DNA from: Oceanimonas baumannii
Lineage (GTDB): Bacteria > Pseudomonadota > Gammaproteobacteria > Enterobacterales > Aeromonadaceae
Length of the DNA stretch: 64,000 nt
NCBI RefSeq assembly: GCF_002245495.1
Contig: NZ_NQJF01000006.1
Span: 1 to 64,000 of the forward strand
Reading direction: 5' to 3'
Positions 48,019-58,865 of this stretch are shown here, one piece after another. Numbering within the stretch: position 1 is the stretch's first letter; every line of letters starts with the position of its first letter. Both the position numbers and the translations under genes were made by a program. Below the pieces are notes generated by a model. The model worked only from the letters and a program-made list of their open reading frames with translations. It had not been told where the DNA came from and ran no database searches.

Positions 48019-48744
48019 TCAAAGGCTGAATTGTTCGCCGAGATAGACCTTTTTGACCTGCTCATTGGCCAGAATTTCTGCCGGGGTGCCGGCAGCGATG
48101 CGGTGGCCATGACTGACAATATAGGCCTTCTCGCACACATCCAGGGTCTCGCGTACGTTATGATCGGTAATCAGCACACCCAGGCCCCGATCCCGTAAAT
48201 GCAAAATAATCTTTTTAATATCTATCACTGAAATCGGGTCCACGCCGGCAAACGGCTCATCCAGCAAGATAAAGCGGGGGTCCGCTGCCAACGCCCGGGC
48301 GATCTCCACCCGACGGCGCTCGCCACCGGACAGGCTCATCCCCAGGCTGTCCCGAATGTGAGTGATATTGAACTCTTCCAGCAACTGCTCCATTTTTTCG
48401 TTGCGCTGCTCGGTGCTCAGCTCCTTGCGGGTCTGTAAGACAGCCATCAGGTTGTCGGCCACGCTCAGGCGCCGAAAGATGGATGCTTCCTGAGGCAGGT
48501 AGCCGATGCCGGCGCGGGCGCGCACATGCATGGGCTCGTGGCTGATGTCTCTATCGTCGATGGTGATGCTGCCAGCATCACGCTGTACCAGACCTACGAT
48601 CATGTAAAACGACGTGGTCTTGCCGGCACCGTTAGGGCCCAGCAGGCCCACAATCTGGCCGGTGTTGACGGTCAGGCTGACATCGGCCACTACCTTGCGG
48701 CCTTTATAGCTTTTTTGCAGACCACGTGCTTTCAGTCTGGCCAT
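48019..48744 (-). CDS. lptB: LPS export ABC ATPase LptB
   Basis: LptB (241 aa, same as E. coli) is the ATPase that powers LPS extraction by LptFGC. It has Walker [10 protein letters not shown] (about 37), the signature [16 protein letters not shown] (about 139), Walker [13 protein letters not shown] and the H-loop in [10 protein letters not shown]. The gene follows lptA with a 2-bp gap. Confidence 0.97.
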   Translation of the reverse strand: MARLKARGLQKSYKGRKVVADVSLTVNTGQIVGLLGPNGAGKTTSFYMIVGLVQRDAGSITIDDRDISHEPMHVRARAGIGYLPQEASIFRRLSVADNLMAVLQTRKELSTEQRNEKMEQLLEEFNITHIRDSLGMSLSGGERRRVEIARALAADPRFILLDEPFAGVDPISVIDIKKIILHLRDRGLGVLITDHNVRETLDVCEKAYIVSHGHRIAAGTPAEILANEQVKKVYLGEQFSL

Positions 48745-48746
48745 GC

Positions 48747-49268
48747 TCAGTTATTATCCTGTTTGTCAAAATTCTGTACCTGCTCGGGCAAGAAGATGGT
48801 GGTGACCCTGTCTTTGCCGCCCTGACTTTCGGCTTCCATCTGTTCTTTGTCGATAAAGTAGCGAATGCGGTAACCGGTGACGATATTGTCGTCCTGCTTG
48901 AGCTCGGCATCACGGATAAGCGTAATGGTGCGCGCTCCCATGTCGTAGTGGATTTCCCGGGCCTTGGCCTGTACCGGTTTGCCATTGTTAAGGGTTTGTT
49001 TATAAGTGGCCGGGCTGCCTTTGGCGGTCATGGACTGCAGTCCCCGTTCATTACGGATTACGACCAGCTCGCTGGCACGTACATCAATGCTGCCTTGTTT
49101 GACCACGACATTATCGATAAAGGTGACCTTGTTTTCAGCCAGCTCAACCAGTTGCCGACCGGCATCGATGGTGACCGGCTGGCGAAAATCACTGTCTTTG
49201 GCCTGTGCCTGACCCAGGCCGAGCAGGCCGCCAAGACTAAGGGTTAAAATAAGTTGCCCGGGTTTCAT
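48747..49268 (-). CDS. lptA: LPS transport periplasmic protein LptA
   Basis: LptA (173 aa) has a signal peptide (about 1-23, ending QAQA) and an OstA-type beta-jellyroll domain (about 30-150, with [23 protein letters not shown]). It forms the bridge between LptC and LptD. The start overlaps the end of lptC by 32 bp, as in E. coli. Confidence 0.94.
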   Translation of the reverse strand: MKPGQLILTLSLGGLLGLGQAQAKDSDFRQPVTIDAGRQLVELAENKVTFIDNVVVKQGSIDVRASELVVIRNERGLQSMTAKGSPATYKQTLNNGKPVQAKAREIHYDMGARTITLIRDAELKQDDNIVTGYRIRYFIDKEQMEAESQGGKDRVTTIFLPEQVQNFDKQDNN

Positions 49269-49785
49269 TCAGTAATTCCACCGTTTGTTGATCCAGCCCG
49301 CCTCGCAGGCCAATGCCTTCTGCCTGGTATTGCGGACTTTGCAGTGTCACCTTCTGGTTGGACTGCAGCTTGTTGTGAATAAAGTCCATTTCCAGATATT
49401 CGGTGGTCAGGGTTTCCACCAGGGCATCCGGTTGCAGCCCTCTGCCCACCACGTTACCGGTAAGCACGGCATTATCGCCGGTATTAATTGTGCCGTTATC
49501 GCCGCTCAGCCGCCACTGGGGCTGGCCATCGGGAGAGTAGAGCAAGATAACAGGTTTTTTCATCAGGGTCATGGAGAGGGAATCGTAGTACTCGGCATGC
49601 TGCGCATTCATGCCCCGATAGGGCAGACCCTGCCGGTTATACTGCACACTGGAGAGGTTGGTCGCCACAAAATCGGGCTGAAAGTCCTGCTCATTCACCC
49701 CGACGAGCTCATCATTGCGAAACCACTGCCAGGTGATCAGTCCGACAACAAACAGCCCGCCAAACAGCCAGGTCTGGCGAGTCAT
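49237..49785 (-). CDS. lptC: LPS export protein LptC
   Basis: LptC (182 aa) has one N-terminal transmembrane helix (about 5-24) and a periplasmic beta-jellyroll that passes LPS to LptA. Segments such as YYDSLSMTLMKKPVILLYSPDGQPQWRLSGDNG match the family. The start overlaps kdsC by four bases. Confidence 0.92.
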   Translation of the reverse strand: MTRQTWLFGGLFVVGLITWQWFRNDELVGVNEQDFQPDFVATNLSSVQYNRQGLPYRGMNAQHAEYYDSLSMTLMKKPVILLYSPDGQPQWRLSGDNGTINTGDNAVLTGNVVGRGLQPDALVETLTTEYLEMDFIHNKLQSNQKVTLQSPQYQAEGIGLRGGLDQQTVELLNETRATYFNP

Positions 49786-50333
49786 ATACTCATGCCCTCG
49801 GCTTGTTCCAGTACACCTTCGGCATCCAGCAGCAGATCACATAACTCACGTACTGCGCCCCGCCCACCGGGGGTGCGGGTGGTATACCGTGCCCGCTGCA
49901 GTACCAGCGGATGGGCATCCGCCACTGCAACCCCCAGACCACAGTCTTGCATGACCGGTAAATCCACCACATCATCGCCGATATAGGCCACCTGGGCGGG
50001 AGTCAGGTCAAGGTTTGCGAGCAGCTCACCGTAGCTATGCAGCTTATTGCTTTGCCCCTGGTAAATATGGCGTACACCCAGTGCGCTCATGCGATCACTG
50101 ACGATGCGTGAACTACGGCCGGTGATCACCGCGACCTCAATGCCGGCATTGAGCAGGGCCCTGATGCCAAACCCGTCCCGGGTGGAAAAGCTCTTGTATT
50201 CTTCGCCTTCGTTGCCGAGGTAGATCATGCCATCGGACAGCACGCCGTCCACATCGCAAATCAGCAAACGAATATTTTTCAGCCGGTGCCAGACCTCTTT
50301 GCTGACGGCACCGTACAGGGTCTGTACTGTCAT
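49782..50333 (-). CDS. kdsC: 3-deoxy-D-manno-octulosonate 8-phosphate phosphatase
   Basis: KdsC (183 aa) is a C0-type HAD phosphatase that makes KDO from KDO-8-phosphate. Motifs are CDVDGVLSDG (nucleophile Asp, about 27), VITGRSS (about 71) and GDDVVDLPVM (about 120). There is no cap domain, so it should be a tetramer as in the family. It overlaps lptC and abuts kdsD (1-bp overlap). Confidence 0.96.
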   Translation of the reverse strand: MTVQTLYGAVSKEVWHRLKNIRLLICDVDGVLSDGMIYLGNEGEEYKSFSTRDGFGIRALLNAGIEVAVITGRSSRIVSDRMSALGVRHIYQGQSNKLHSYGELLANLDLTPAQVAYIGDDVVDLPVMQDCGLGVAVADAHPLVLQRARYTTRTPGGRGAVRELCDLLLDAEGVLEQAEGMSI

Positions 50334-51307
50334 CAGATCACTCCCGCGCGTAGTAAGTCGTGCATATTGAAGGCCCCGACAGGACGCTGCTTGTCGTCCA
50401 GTACCAGCAGGCCGCTGATTTTCTTTTCTTCCATCAGCTTGACTGCTTCTGCGGCCAGCATGCCGGCGGCTACCGTGGTGCAGCCCCGGGTCATCACCTG
50501 AGCAATCGTGGTGTTATGCACATCAATTTTTTGATCCAGAGTACGACGCAGATCTCCATCAGTATAGATACCTGCCAGGCGGCCCTCGTCATCGACGACG
50601 GCAGTAAACCCCATGCCGCTGCGGCCGATTTCCATCAGAGCTTCAATAATCAGGGTATTCAGCCCCACTCTGGGAACCTTCTCTTCCTTGTGCATAATAT
50701 CCGCTACCCGTAGTAACAAGCGTTTGCCCAGGGCTCCGCCGGGATGGCTGAGGGCAAAATCATCGGCAGTAAATCCGCGGGCTTCCAGCAGCGCAACGGC
50801 CAGAGCATCTCCCATGGCCAGAGTGGCAGTGGTGCTGGCCGTTGGTGCCAGGCCAAGCGGGCAGGCTTCCTGCTCCACCCGGGTGCACAGATGTACATCG
50901 GCTTCTCGGGCCATGGTGGACTCGGGCTTGCCGGTCATGCAAATCAGTTTCAGACCGCGGCGGCGCAATACCGGCAGCAGGGAAATGATTTCTTCGCTTT
51001 CTCCGGAGTTGGACAACGCCAGTACGACGTCCTTGCCGTCGATCATGCCCAGGTCTCCATGGCTGGCTTCACCCGGGTGGACATAAAATGCAGGGGTACC
51101 GGTGCTGGCCAGCGTGGCGGCAATTTTGTTGGCGATATGACCGGATTTTCCCATGCCGGTTACAATCACCTTGCCATGGCATTCAAACATTAACCGGCAG
51201 GCCTTGTTAAAAGACTCATCCAGATATTGAGAAAGGCCCTCTAGGGCTGCCTTTTCAATATCGAGAACGCGTTGGGCGGTGGTGCGATAATCAAATTCTG
51301 CTGACAT
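50333..51307 (-). CDS. kdsD: D-arabinose 5-phosphate isomerase
   Basis: KdsD (324 aa) isomerises ribulose-5-phosphate to arabinose-5-phosphate for KDO synthesis. It has a SIS domain (about 35-180, GMGKSGHIANKIAATLASTGTPAFYVHPGEASHGDLGM) and two CBS domains (about 205-324). The ATG at 51307 has ggag 6 nt upstream and matches family N-termini; the GTG at 51319 overlaps that Shine-Dalgarno. The Ca2+/Na+ antiporter YrbG found next to kdsD in E. coli is absent here. Confidence 0.95.
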   Translation of the reverse strand: MSAEFDYRTTAQRVLDIEKAALEGLSQYLDESFNKACRLMFECHGKVIVTGMGKSGHIANKIAATLASTGTPAFYVHPGEASHGDLGMIDGKDVVLALSNSGESEEIISLLPVLRRRGLKLICMTGKPESTMAREADVHLCTRVEQEACPLGLAPTASTTATLAMGDALAVALLEARGFTADDFALSHPGGALGKRLLLRVADIMHKEEKVPRVGLNTLIIEALMEIGRSGMGFTAVVDDEGRLAGIYTDGDLRRTLDQKIDVHNTTIAQVMTRGCTTVAAGMLAAEAVKLMEEKKISGLLVLDDKQRPVGAFNMHDLLRAGVI

Positions 51308-51480
51308 GGTTTTCTCCACACTAAGGCGGGGCCATTATAGAAAAGCCGGGCCTGAGAAGCGACCGGGATAATGTATTTGCCTCTAAGGAATGCTGGTCAG
51401 GGAATGGCGCAAATCGTTGCCCTGCAGTTGCCGATATGGGAGTGAACCCATACAATCCTTCCTTTTTGCGGGAGCACAGT

Positions 51481-52281
51481 GTGAGCCAAAGCCTTGTTGA
51501 AATAAGGGATCTTTGCTTCAGCCATGGTGAGCGCACTCTTTATGAGGGCATCAGCATGCAGATTCCGCGCGGAAAAATCACTGCCATTATGGGACCCAGT
51601 GGCATCGGCAAGACCACCTTGCTACGCCTGATCGGTGGTCAGATAAAGCCTGACAGCGGTGATGTGCTGTTTGATGGTGAGTCGATACCTTCCCTGGGAC
51701 GTAAGCGGCTCTATGATGTTCGCCGGCGTATGGGAATGCTGTTTCAGAGTGGCGCGTTATTTACCGGCATGTCGGTGTTTGACAATGTGGCCTTTCCGTT
51801 GCGCGAGCACAGTGGCCTGCCGGAAGCCATTATTCATACCCTGGTGATGATGAAGCTGGAAGCGGTAGGGCTGCGCGGTGCGGCTCAGCTGTTGCCGTCG
51901 GAGTTATCCGGGGGCATGGCTCGACGGGCGGCGCTGGCCCGCAGTATCGCCCTGGATCCCGAACTGATCATGTACGACGAGCCCTTTGCCGGACAGGATC
52001 CCATTAGTATGGGGGTATTGGTGCGTCTTATCTCGACGCTGAACCGGGCGCAGCAGCTGACTTCCATTGTGGTGACGCACGATGTGGATGAAGTGATGAC
52101 CATTGCCGACTACGCCTACATTATTGCCAATAAAAAGGTGATTGCGGCCGGTACCCCAGAACAGCTCAGAGCCCATCAGGACCCGCAGGTTATTCAGTTT
52201 CTGCAGGGAGAGGCAGACGGCCCGGTGGCATTCCATTATCCGGCCCCGGACTACAGGGAGTCACTGTCCTATGTTGACTGA
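51481..52281 (+). CDS. mlaF: Phospholipid ABC transporter ATPase MlaF
   Basis: MlaF (266 aa) is the cytosolic ATPase of the Mla system, which preserves outer-membrane lipid asymmetry. It has Walker [10 protein letters not shown] (about 37), the signature [16 protein letters not shown] (about 142) and Walker [14 protein letters not shown]. The start is a GTG at 51481 with ggag 6 nt upstream. An in-frame ATG at 51436 would add 15 residues without a good Shine-Dalgarno. It is the first gene of mlaFEDCB-ibaG-murA and overlaps mlaE by 11 bp. Confidence 0.95.
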   Translation: MSQSLVEIRDLCFSHGERTLYEGISMQIPRGKITAIMGPSGIGKTTLLRLIGGQIKPDSGDVLFDGESIPSLGRKRLYDVRRRMGMLFQSGALFTGMSVFDNVAFPLREHSGLPEAIIHTLVMMKLEAVGLRGAAQLLPSELSGGMARRAALARSIALDPELIMYDEPFAGQDPISMGVLVRLISTLNRAQQLTSIVVTHDVDEVMTIADYAYIIANKKVIAAGTPEQLRAHQDPQVIQFLQGEADGPVAFHYPAPDYRESLSYVD

Positions 52282-53050
52282 TATTATCGGCCGGCTGGGC
52301 CGTAACGGCGTGTCGGCGCTGACTTCACTTGGGCGCAGCGGTGTAATGCTGGTACATGCCTTGCTGGGCAAGCCCGAGCCGAAGAAGCATTTTCCACTGC
52401 TGGTTCAGCAGCTGCATGTTGTGGGTGTGCAGTCGGTGCTGATCATCCTGGTATCCGGCTTGTTTATCGGCATGGTGCTGGCTTTGCAAGGGTATAACGT
52501 GCTGGTGGACTTTGGTGCCGAAGGCAGCTTAGGTCAGCTGGTGTCGCTATCATTGCTGCGGGAGCTGGGGCCGGTAGTGACCGCTTTGCTGTTTGCCGGG
52601 CGAGCCGGCTCGGCACTGACTGCCGAGCTGGGGCTGATGAAAGCGACCGAGCAATTATCCAGCCTGGAAATGATGGGGGTGGATCCGTTGCGGCGGGTAG
52701 TGGCCCCCCGTTTCTGGGCTGGTTTTATCAGCATGCCGCTGCTGGCATTTCTGTTTAATATCGTCGGTATCTGGGGCGCCAAGCTGGTGGGAGTTGACTG
52801 GCTGGGTGTGGATGAAGGGGGCTTCTGGTCTACCATGCAGGCAACGGTCGACTGGCAGGAAGATATTATGCAGGGCTTTATCAAAAGCCTGGTGTTTGCC
52901 CTGGTGGTCACCTGGATTGCTCTGTTTAACGGCTTTGATGCCAAGCCTACGGCGGCGGGGATCAGTCAGGCGACCACTCGTACCGTGGTTCATTCATCTC
53001 TGGCGGTATTGGGGCTCGATTTCGTGCTGACCGCCATCATGTTCGGATAA
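52271..53050 (+). CDS. mlaE: Phospholipid ABC transporter permease MlaE
   Basis: MlaE (259 aa) is the inner-membrane permease with five to six helices. The coupling helix [45 protein letters not shown] contains the conserved EQLxALxxM-like motif. The ATG at 52271 ([10 protein letters not shown]) is chosen because the longer frame from 52142 is embedded in mlaF. It has no fused STAS domain, unlike the permease at 16467. Confidence 0.95.
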   Translation: MLTDIIGRLGRNGVSALTSLGRSGVMLVHALLGKPEPKKHFPLLVQQLHVVGVQSVLIILVSGLFIGMVLALQGYNVLVDFGAEGSLGQLVSLSLLRELGPVVTALLFAGRAGSALTAELGLMKATEQLSSLEMMGVDPLRRVVAPRFWAGFISMPLLAFLFNIVGIWGAKLVGVDWLGVDEGGFWSTMQATVDWQEDIMQGFIKSLVFALVVTWIALFNGFDAKPTAAGISQATTRTVVHSSLAVLGLDFVLTAIMFG

Positions 53051-53056
53051 CTCATA

Positions 53057-53530
53057 ATGAAATACAGCAAACTGGAATTCAGCGTCGGCTGCTTTATGCT
53101 GGCTGGCATCGGTGCCTTGCTGCTGCTGGCGTTCAAGGTGGCGGGGGTTAGCGTTAACGGCCAGAGTGAAACGTATACGCTTTATGCTCATTTTGACAAT
53201 ATTGGCGGCCTGAAAGTACGCTCTCCCATTAAGGTTGGCGGCGTGGTAGTAGGCCGCGTGGCTGCTATCCGGCTTGATGCCGACAGCCAGGTTCCTGTTG
53301 TAACCCTGGCTATCAATAAGGAGGCGGGAACCTTCTCCGAGAGCAGTACCGCCGCCATTCTTACTTCGGGCCTGCTGGGTGAGCAATACCTTGGTATTAC
53401 GCCGGGCTTTGCCGATGAAGACATGGGGATTGGCATGCTGGCCGATGGTGACACCATCAGTGACACGCAGTCGGCTCTGGTACTCGAAGAGCTGATTGGT
53501 AAGTTTATTTATTCCATCGGTAAAGACTGA
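53057..53530 (+). CDS. mlaD: Phospholipid-binding MCE protein MlaD
   Basis: MlaD (157 aa) has a transmembrane helix (about 8-28) and one MCE domain (about 38-117, with HFDNIGGLKVRSPIKVGGVVVGRV). It forms a hexameric ring on MlaFEB and exchanges lipid with MlaC. The C-terminus is short, ending soon after the predicted ring helix. The gene lies 6 bp after mlaE. Confidence 0.94.
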   Translation: MKYSKLEFSVGCFMLAGIGALLLLAFKVAGVSVNGQSETYTLYAHFDNIGGLKVRSPIKVGGVVVGRVAAIRLDADSQVPVVTLAINKEAGTFSESSTAAILTSGLLGEQYLGITPGFADEDMGIGMLADGDTISDTQSALVLEELIGKFIYSIGKD

Positions 53531-53557
53531 ACTGACGCATTGTTTGAGGAATGAGAC

Positions 53558-54190
53558 ATGAAAAAAGTATTGATGTCCTGGCTGTTGGTATTCAGCGGCC
53601 TGTTTGCACTGCCGGCCATGGCGGCAGAAGACCCTTATCAGCTGGTGGATCAGGTGGCTCAGCGAACCTTTGATCGGCTTAAGCAGGAGCAGGGTGAAAT
53701 CTCCTCCAATCCCGAACATCTGCGTATTTTGGTGCGGGAAGAAATGTTACCGGCGGTGGATGTACGCTTTTCCGCTTTCCGGGTGATTGGTAACCAGCTG
53801 AATAAAACCACCGCAGAGCAGCGGGAAGAATTTGTGAAGGCATTCAGTGACTACCTTGTGGTCACTTATGCTGATGCGCTGGCTGCCTATAAGGAGCAGA
53901 CGGTGAAAATTGGTACTGGCAGTGTGACAGCAGAAGATAAACTGGCCACGGTGCCAGTGACTGTGTTTGAGCCGAACAAGCCGGAAATCAAGCTCGAGTT
54001 TAAACTGCGTAAAAACAGCCGGACCGGCGAATGGAAAGTGTTTGACATGATCGCGGAAGGAATCAGCCTGTTGTCTGCCAAGCAGTCGGAGCTGAGTGGC
54101 CTGATCCGTCAGAAAGGGATTGATGCCGTCAGCCGTCAGTTGCAGGAACTGACAAACAAACCGGTTACGCCGCTGGAAACCGCTCAATGA
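53558..54190 (+). CDS. mlaC: Periplasmic phospholipid-binding protein MlaC
   Basis: MlaC (210 aa) has a signal peptide (about 1-22, ending AMAAE) and the Tol-Tol-Ttg2 fold with VDVRFSAFRVIGNQLNKTTAEQREEFVKAFSDYLV. It shuttles phospholipid between MlaA-porin at the outer membrane and MlaFEDB. It overlaps mlaB by ATGA. Confidence 0.94.
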   Translation: MKKVLMSWLLVFSGLFALPAMAAEDPYQLVDQVAQRTFDRLKQEQGEISSNPEHLRILVREEMLPAVDVRFSAFRVIGNQLNKTTAEQREEFVKAFSDYLVVTYADALAAYKEQTVKIGTGSVTAEDKLATVPVTVFEPNKPEIKLEFKLRKNSRTGEWKVFDMIAEGISLLSAKQSELSGLIRQKGIDAVSRQLQELTNKPVTPLETAQ

Positions 54191-54457
54191 AACTGAGCCG
54201 CCCGCTTACCCGCGAGCAACTGCCTGCCTGGTGGGCTGAACGTGATACCCTGTTTGCTGTGGCCAAGGCAGATTTAAGCGGCGTTGAACGCATTGACTCA
54301 ACAGGCCTGGCCTTGCTGGTACAGTGGAGCCAGCATCTGGCATCCCGAGAGCAGCGGCTGGTTCTCTGTTCTCCACCCGAGGGGTTTTATCCCCTTGCCG
54401 ATTTATACGGGGTAGGTTCGTTGTTCGACCTGCCTGACAATGACTCCCGGAGCCAAC

Positions 54458-54471
<14 letters not shown>
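54187..54471 (+). CDS. mlaB: STAS-domain protein MlaB
   Basis: The 94-aa protein is a minimal STAS domain that stabilises the MlaF ATPase. The motif LSGVERIDSTGLALLVQW corresponds to the conserved D-S/T-x-G region. It overlaps ibaG by 14 bp. The equivalent function in the second cassette is fused to the permease. Confidence 0.9.
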
Positions 54472-55989
<1,518 letters not shown>

Positions 55990-56046
55990 TGTTCAAGGTC
56001 ATCAGCCGGAAGTGATCAATCATGCTAACCGGCTGAAACCACCATG

Positions 56047-56079
56047 AAAAGGGAAGACACCAGGTGTCTTCCCTTTTTT
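56047..56079. terminator. Terminator between murA and degS
   Basis: A 14-bp stem (aaaagggaagacac / gtgtcttccctttt) with a 3-nt loop has A- and T-runs, so it serves both convergent genes. Confidence 0.93.
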
Positions 56080-56114
56080 GCTATCAAGCCAGGTTTATTC
56101 CGGCCTCAGAGCAG

Positions 56115-57203
56115 TCACTGAAAGCGGCGATCTTCCTCGATTTTTACTGGCACAGTCAGCATTTTTCCTTCGCGCAGCAGGGTCACGCGAATCTCGGTGC
56201 CCGGACGGGTCTCTGCCACTTTATCCATGGCCTGACGGGTATTGAGAATTTCTTCACCGTTCAGCGCCAGGATCACATCACCGCTGACAATGCCTGCCTT
56301 ATCGGCCGGTGCTCCGGCGCTGACACTGTCGACGTAAATGCCGGCACGTTCTTCCATATTTAGCAAACGGGCCATGACCGGCGGAATATCGGCTCCGCCG
56401 ATACCAAGATAGCCGCGAATGACCCGGCCGTTGGTGATAAGCTCCTGCATAATCCGGGTGGCCAGTGCGTAGGGAATGGCAAAGCTGATACCGTAGCTTT
56501 CCTGATGCGCCACACTCTGAAAAGAGGCGGTGTTAATGCCCACCAGCTCACCATAGACATTTACCAGGGCACCGCCGGAGTTACCGGAGTTAATGGCGGC
56601 ATCAGTCTGCAGCAGATCCTGACGGCCGTTACTGTCCGGACCCATGCTTGATAAGCCGGAGCGACCGGTGGCGCTGATAATGCCCTGCGTGATGGTCTGG
56701 CCCACGTTATAGGGGTTGCCGATGGCCAGTACAATATCACCTACCTGTGGATTCAGATCTTCGCTCTGGGGTATTTCCGGTAACCGATCGGCATCAATTT
56801 TAAGTACCGCCAGATCGGTAGGCACATCAAAGCCGATGACCTTGCCGGCGATAATGCGTCCGTCCTGCAAGGCCACGATGACCTGATCTGCCTCGGCAAT
56901 GACATGATAGTTGGTCAGCACAAAGCCGGCGGCAGACATGATCACGCCGGAGCCCAGTCCAGAGGCGGCCAGGCCCGGATTAGTGCTGCTGTGCTGAAAA
57001 CTGCGGGTATAAATATTGACCACGGCAGGCCCGGCCTGAGCGGCTGCATAAGAAAAACTGGTGATACCGGCCTGAGGACTGCGCCACCAGTGTTCAAGGG
57101 ACTGGGTGCGTAATTGGGGAAACAGCAGTAACAGCAATGCAGCTAGCAGCACTCCATAAAGGGTGCCCTGAAGACAGTACTTGAGAATAGTGGCTGGCCG
57201 CAT
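56115..57203 (-). CDS. degS: Site-1 protease DegS of the sigma-E pathway
   Basis: DegS (362 aa) is anchored by one N-terminal helix (about 10-30) and has the trypsin-like triad His in LTNYHVI (about 101), Asp in TDLAVLK (about 130) and Ser in NSGNSGGALV (about 208), then one PDZ domain (about 262-355). It senses unfolded outer-membrane proteins and starts RseA cleavage. It follows degQ on the same strand, 95 bp apart, as in E. coli. A hairpin (gggagt / actccc, 57258-57283) lies between them. Confidence 0.94.
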   Translation of the reverse strand: MRPATILKYCLQGTLYGVLLAALLLLLFPQLRTQSLEHWWRSPQAGITSFSYAAAQAGPAVVNIYTRSFQHSSTNPGLAASGLGSGVIMSAAGFVLTNYHVIAEADQVIVALQDGRIIAGKVIGFDVPTDLAVLKIDADRLPEIPQSEDLNPQVGDIVLAIGNPYNVGQTITQGIISATGRSGLSSMGPDSNGRQDLLQTDAAINSGNSGGALVNVYGELVGINTASFQSVAHQESYGISFAIPYALATRIMQELITNGRVIRGYLGIGGADIPPVMARLLNMEERAGIYVDSVSAGAPADKAGIVSGDVILALNGEEILNTRQAMDKVAETRPGTEIRVTLLREGKMLTVPVKIEEDRRFQ

Positions 57204-57298
57204 GGAATAAGCCGGTGGCTGCAGAATCCGCCAAGCATAACATAAAAGAAGCGGGAAGGGAGTGCTGCCGCGGGCAGACTCCCTTTATGTTCAGTAGC

Positions 57299-58657
57299 TT
57301 ACCGCAGGACGAGGTAAATGGAGGAGTTACCGCGCTGAATGTTCAGGGCCAGTACATCGGGTTTGGCCTCGATAATTTTGCGCAGCTCACCCAGCTCTTT
57401 GATCCTTTTACGGTTAACGCCAATGATAATGTCACCTTCTTCCAGACCAGCCATGGCGGCAGGAGAGCGAGGAGTGACTTCGGTCACGGTGACGCCACGC
57501 ACACTGGCGTTGCGCTCGCTATTGGCAAGGGATGCCCCTTCAAGTGCCTGATGCAGGGTATTGGCGGCGACTTTCTGCTCGCTGGCTTTATCAAGGGTCA
57601 CTTCCATGGTTTTCTCTTTACCGTCGCGGAATACTCCCAGCTCGACGGTGCGATCGGCCCCCATGGTGGCGACTTTGGCCCGCAGCTCACCAAACGAGCG
57701 GATGGGCTTGCCGTCCAGGCTGATAATGATGTCTCCGGCCTTAAGACCGGCCTGATCGGCGGCAGAGTCTTCCAGCACCTGACTGACAAAGGCACCGTGC
57801 TGGCTGCGATAGCCAAAGGTCCGGGCCAGCTCGGAAGTCAGCTCGCCGCCCATTACACCCAGCACTCCCCGGCGTACTTCACCGTATTCCAGGATCTGAT
57901 CTGTCAGGTTTTTCACCATGTTTGCAGGAATGGCAAAGCCGATGCCGATGTTGCCACCGCCCGGGCCGAGAATGGCGGTGTTGATACCCACCAGGTTGCC
58001 TTGCATATCCAGCAGGGCACCACCCGAGTTGCCGGAGTTAATGGCGGCATCGGTCTGAATAAAGTTTTCCAGGTTTTCGACATTCAGCCCGGAGCGTCCC
58101 AGTGCGCTGATCACGCCGGTGGTCACGGTCTGGCCAAGGCCAAAGGGATTTCCGATGGCAATGGCAAAATCTCCTACCCGCAGTTTATCGGAATCGGCAA
58201 AACCGATTTCTACCAGATCCTTGGCATCCACCTTGAGCACGGCAATGTCAGACTCTTTGTCAGCCCCGATCAGTTCGGCTTCATATTCCTGGCCGTCGAT
58301 CAGGGTGATCTGAATTTTGTCGGCATCTTCAACAACGTGGTTGTTGGTGATGACATAGCCTTTATCGGCATCAATGATGACGCCTGAGCCGAGGGCCTGG
58401 AAGGGCCGTTCGCGCATTTGTTCGCCGGGCATATTGGGACCGAAGAAAAAGCGGAAAGGCTCGGGTAATACCTGGCGGCTGACCTTGCTGCCGGATACCG
58501 AGATATTGACCACGCCGGGACTGACTTTCTCCACTACCGGTGCCAGGCTGTTAACTTCGGTACCGGCACCAAAAGGCAGGGCTGCCTGAGCAGCGGGCAG
58601 GGTAGCCAGGCCAATGCTCAGGGCCAGGGCAGATAACAGGGGGAGTCGACCTTTCAT
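57299..58657 (-). CDS. degQ: Periplasmic serine endoprotease DegQ (DegP/HtrA family)
   Basis: The 452-aa protein (E. coli DegQ 455) has a signal peptide (about 1-26, ending AQAA), the triad His in ITNNHVV, Asp in SDIAVLK and Ser in INSGNSGGALLD, and two PDZ domains (about 255-350 and 365-452). It degrades and refolds misfolded envelope proteins as a cage. The ATG at 58657 with aggag 8 nt upstream is chosen; the much longer frame to 58882 has no signal peptide. A sigma-E-like promoter lies 47-74 bp upstream of the start codon. Adjacency to degS and a short LA loop favour DegQ over DegP. Confidence 0.95.
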   Translation of the reverse strand: MKGRLPLLSALALSIGLATLPAAQAALPFGAGTEVNSLAPVVEKVSPGVVNISVSGSKVSRQVLPEPFRFFFGPNMPGEQMRERPFQALGSGVIIDADKGYVITNNHVVEDADKIQITLIDGQEYEAELIGADKESDIAVLKVDAKDLVEIGFADSDKLRVGDFAIAIGNPFGLGQTVTTGVISALGRSGLNVENLENFIQTDAAINSGNSGGALLDMQGNLVGINTAILGPGGGNIGIGFAIPANMVKNLTDQILEYGEVRRGVLGVMGGELTSELARTFGYRSQHGAFVSQVLEDSAADQAGLKAGDIIISLDGKPIRSFGELRAKVATMGADRTVELGVFRDGKEKTMEVTLDKASEQKVAANTLHQALEGASLANSERNASVRGVTVTEVTPRSPAAMAGLEEGDIIIGVNRKRIKELGELRKIIEAKPDVLALNIQRGNSSIYLVLR

Positions 58658-58703
58658 GTATTTGCTCCTAACTGTACAAATAATAAAACCGTAAATTGTT
58701 TGT

Positions 58704-58731
58704 TCTGACTCACCGTTGCAAAGGGAGTTCC
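58704..58731 (-). promoter_or_regulatory. Candidate sigma-E (RpoE) promoter of degQ
   Basis: On the minus strand, GGAACTC (complement of 58725-58731) and TCAGA (complement of 58704-58708) are separated by 16 bp. This matches the GGAACTT-N16-TCTGA/TCAAA pattern of RpoE promoters at most positions. The predicted transcript would start near 58697, giving a leader of about 40 nt. Confidence 0.6.
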
Positions 58732-58865
58732 GTATTGGCAGAGAAATGGTACTGTTTTCATTAATTGTGCTTTTTGTGTGGAAGATCAAGCCTCTGCCGG
58801 CCATTTCTTGCCGCTGGCTGTTACCGGCCATACACTGAAGCCCTTGTATCCACTCAGTGATTGTC

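Noticed and set aside
57215-58387. 390-codon plus-strand frame inside degQ
   Set aside because: Complement of degQ; no start signal and no conserved motif.
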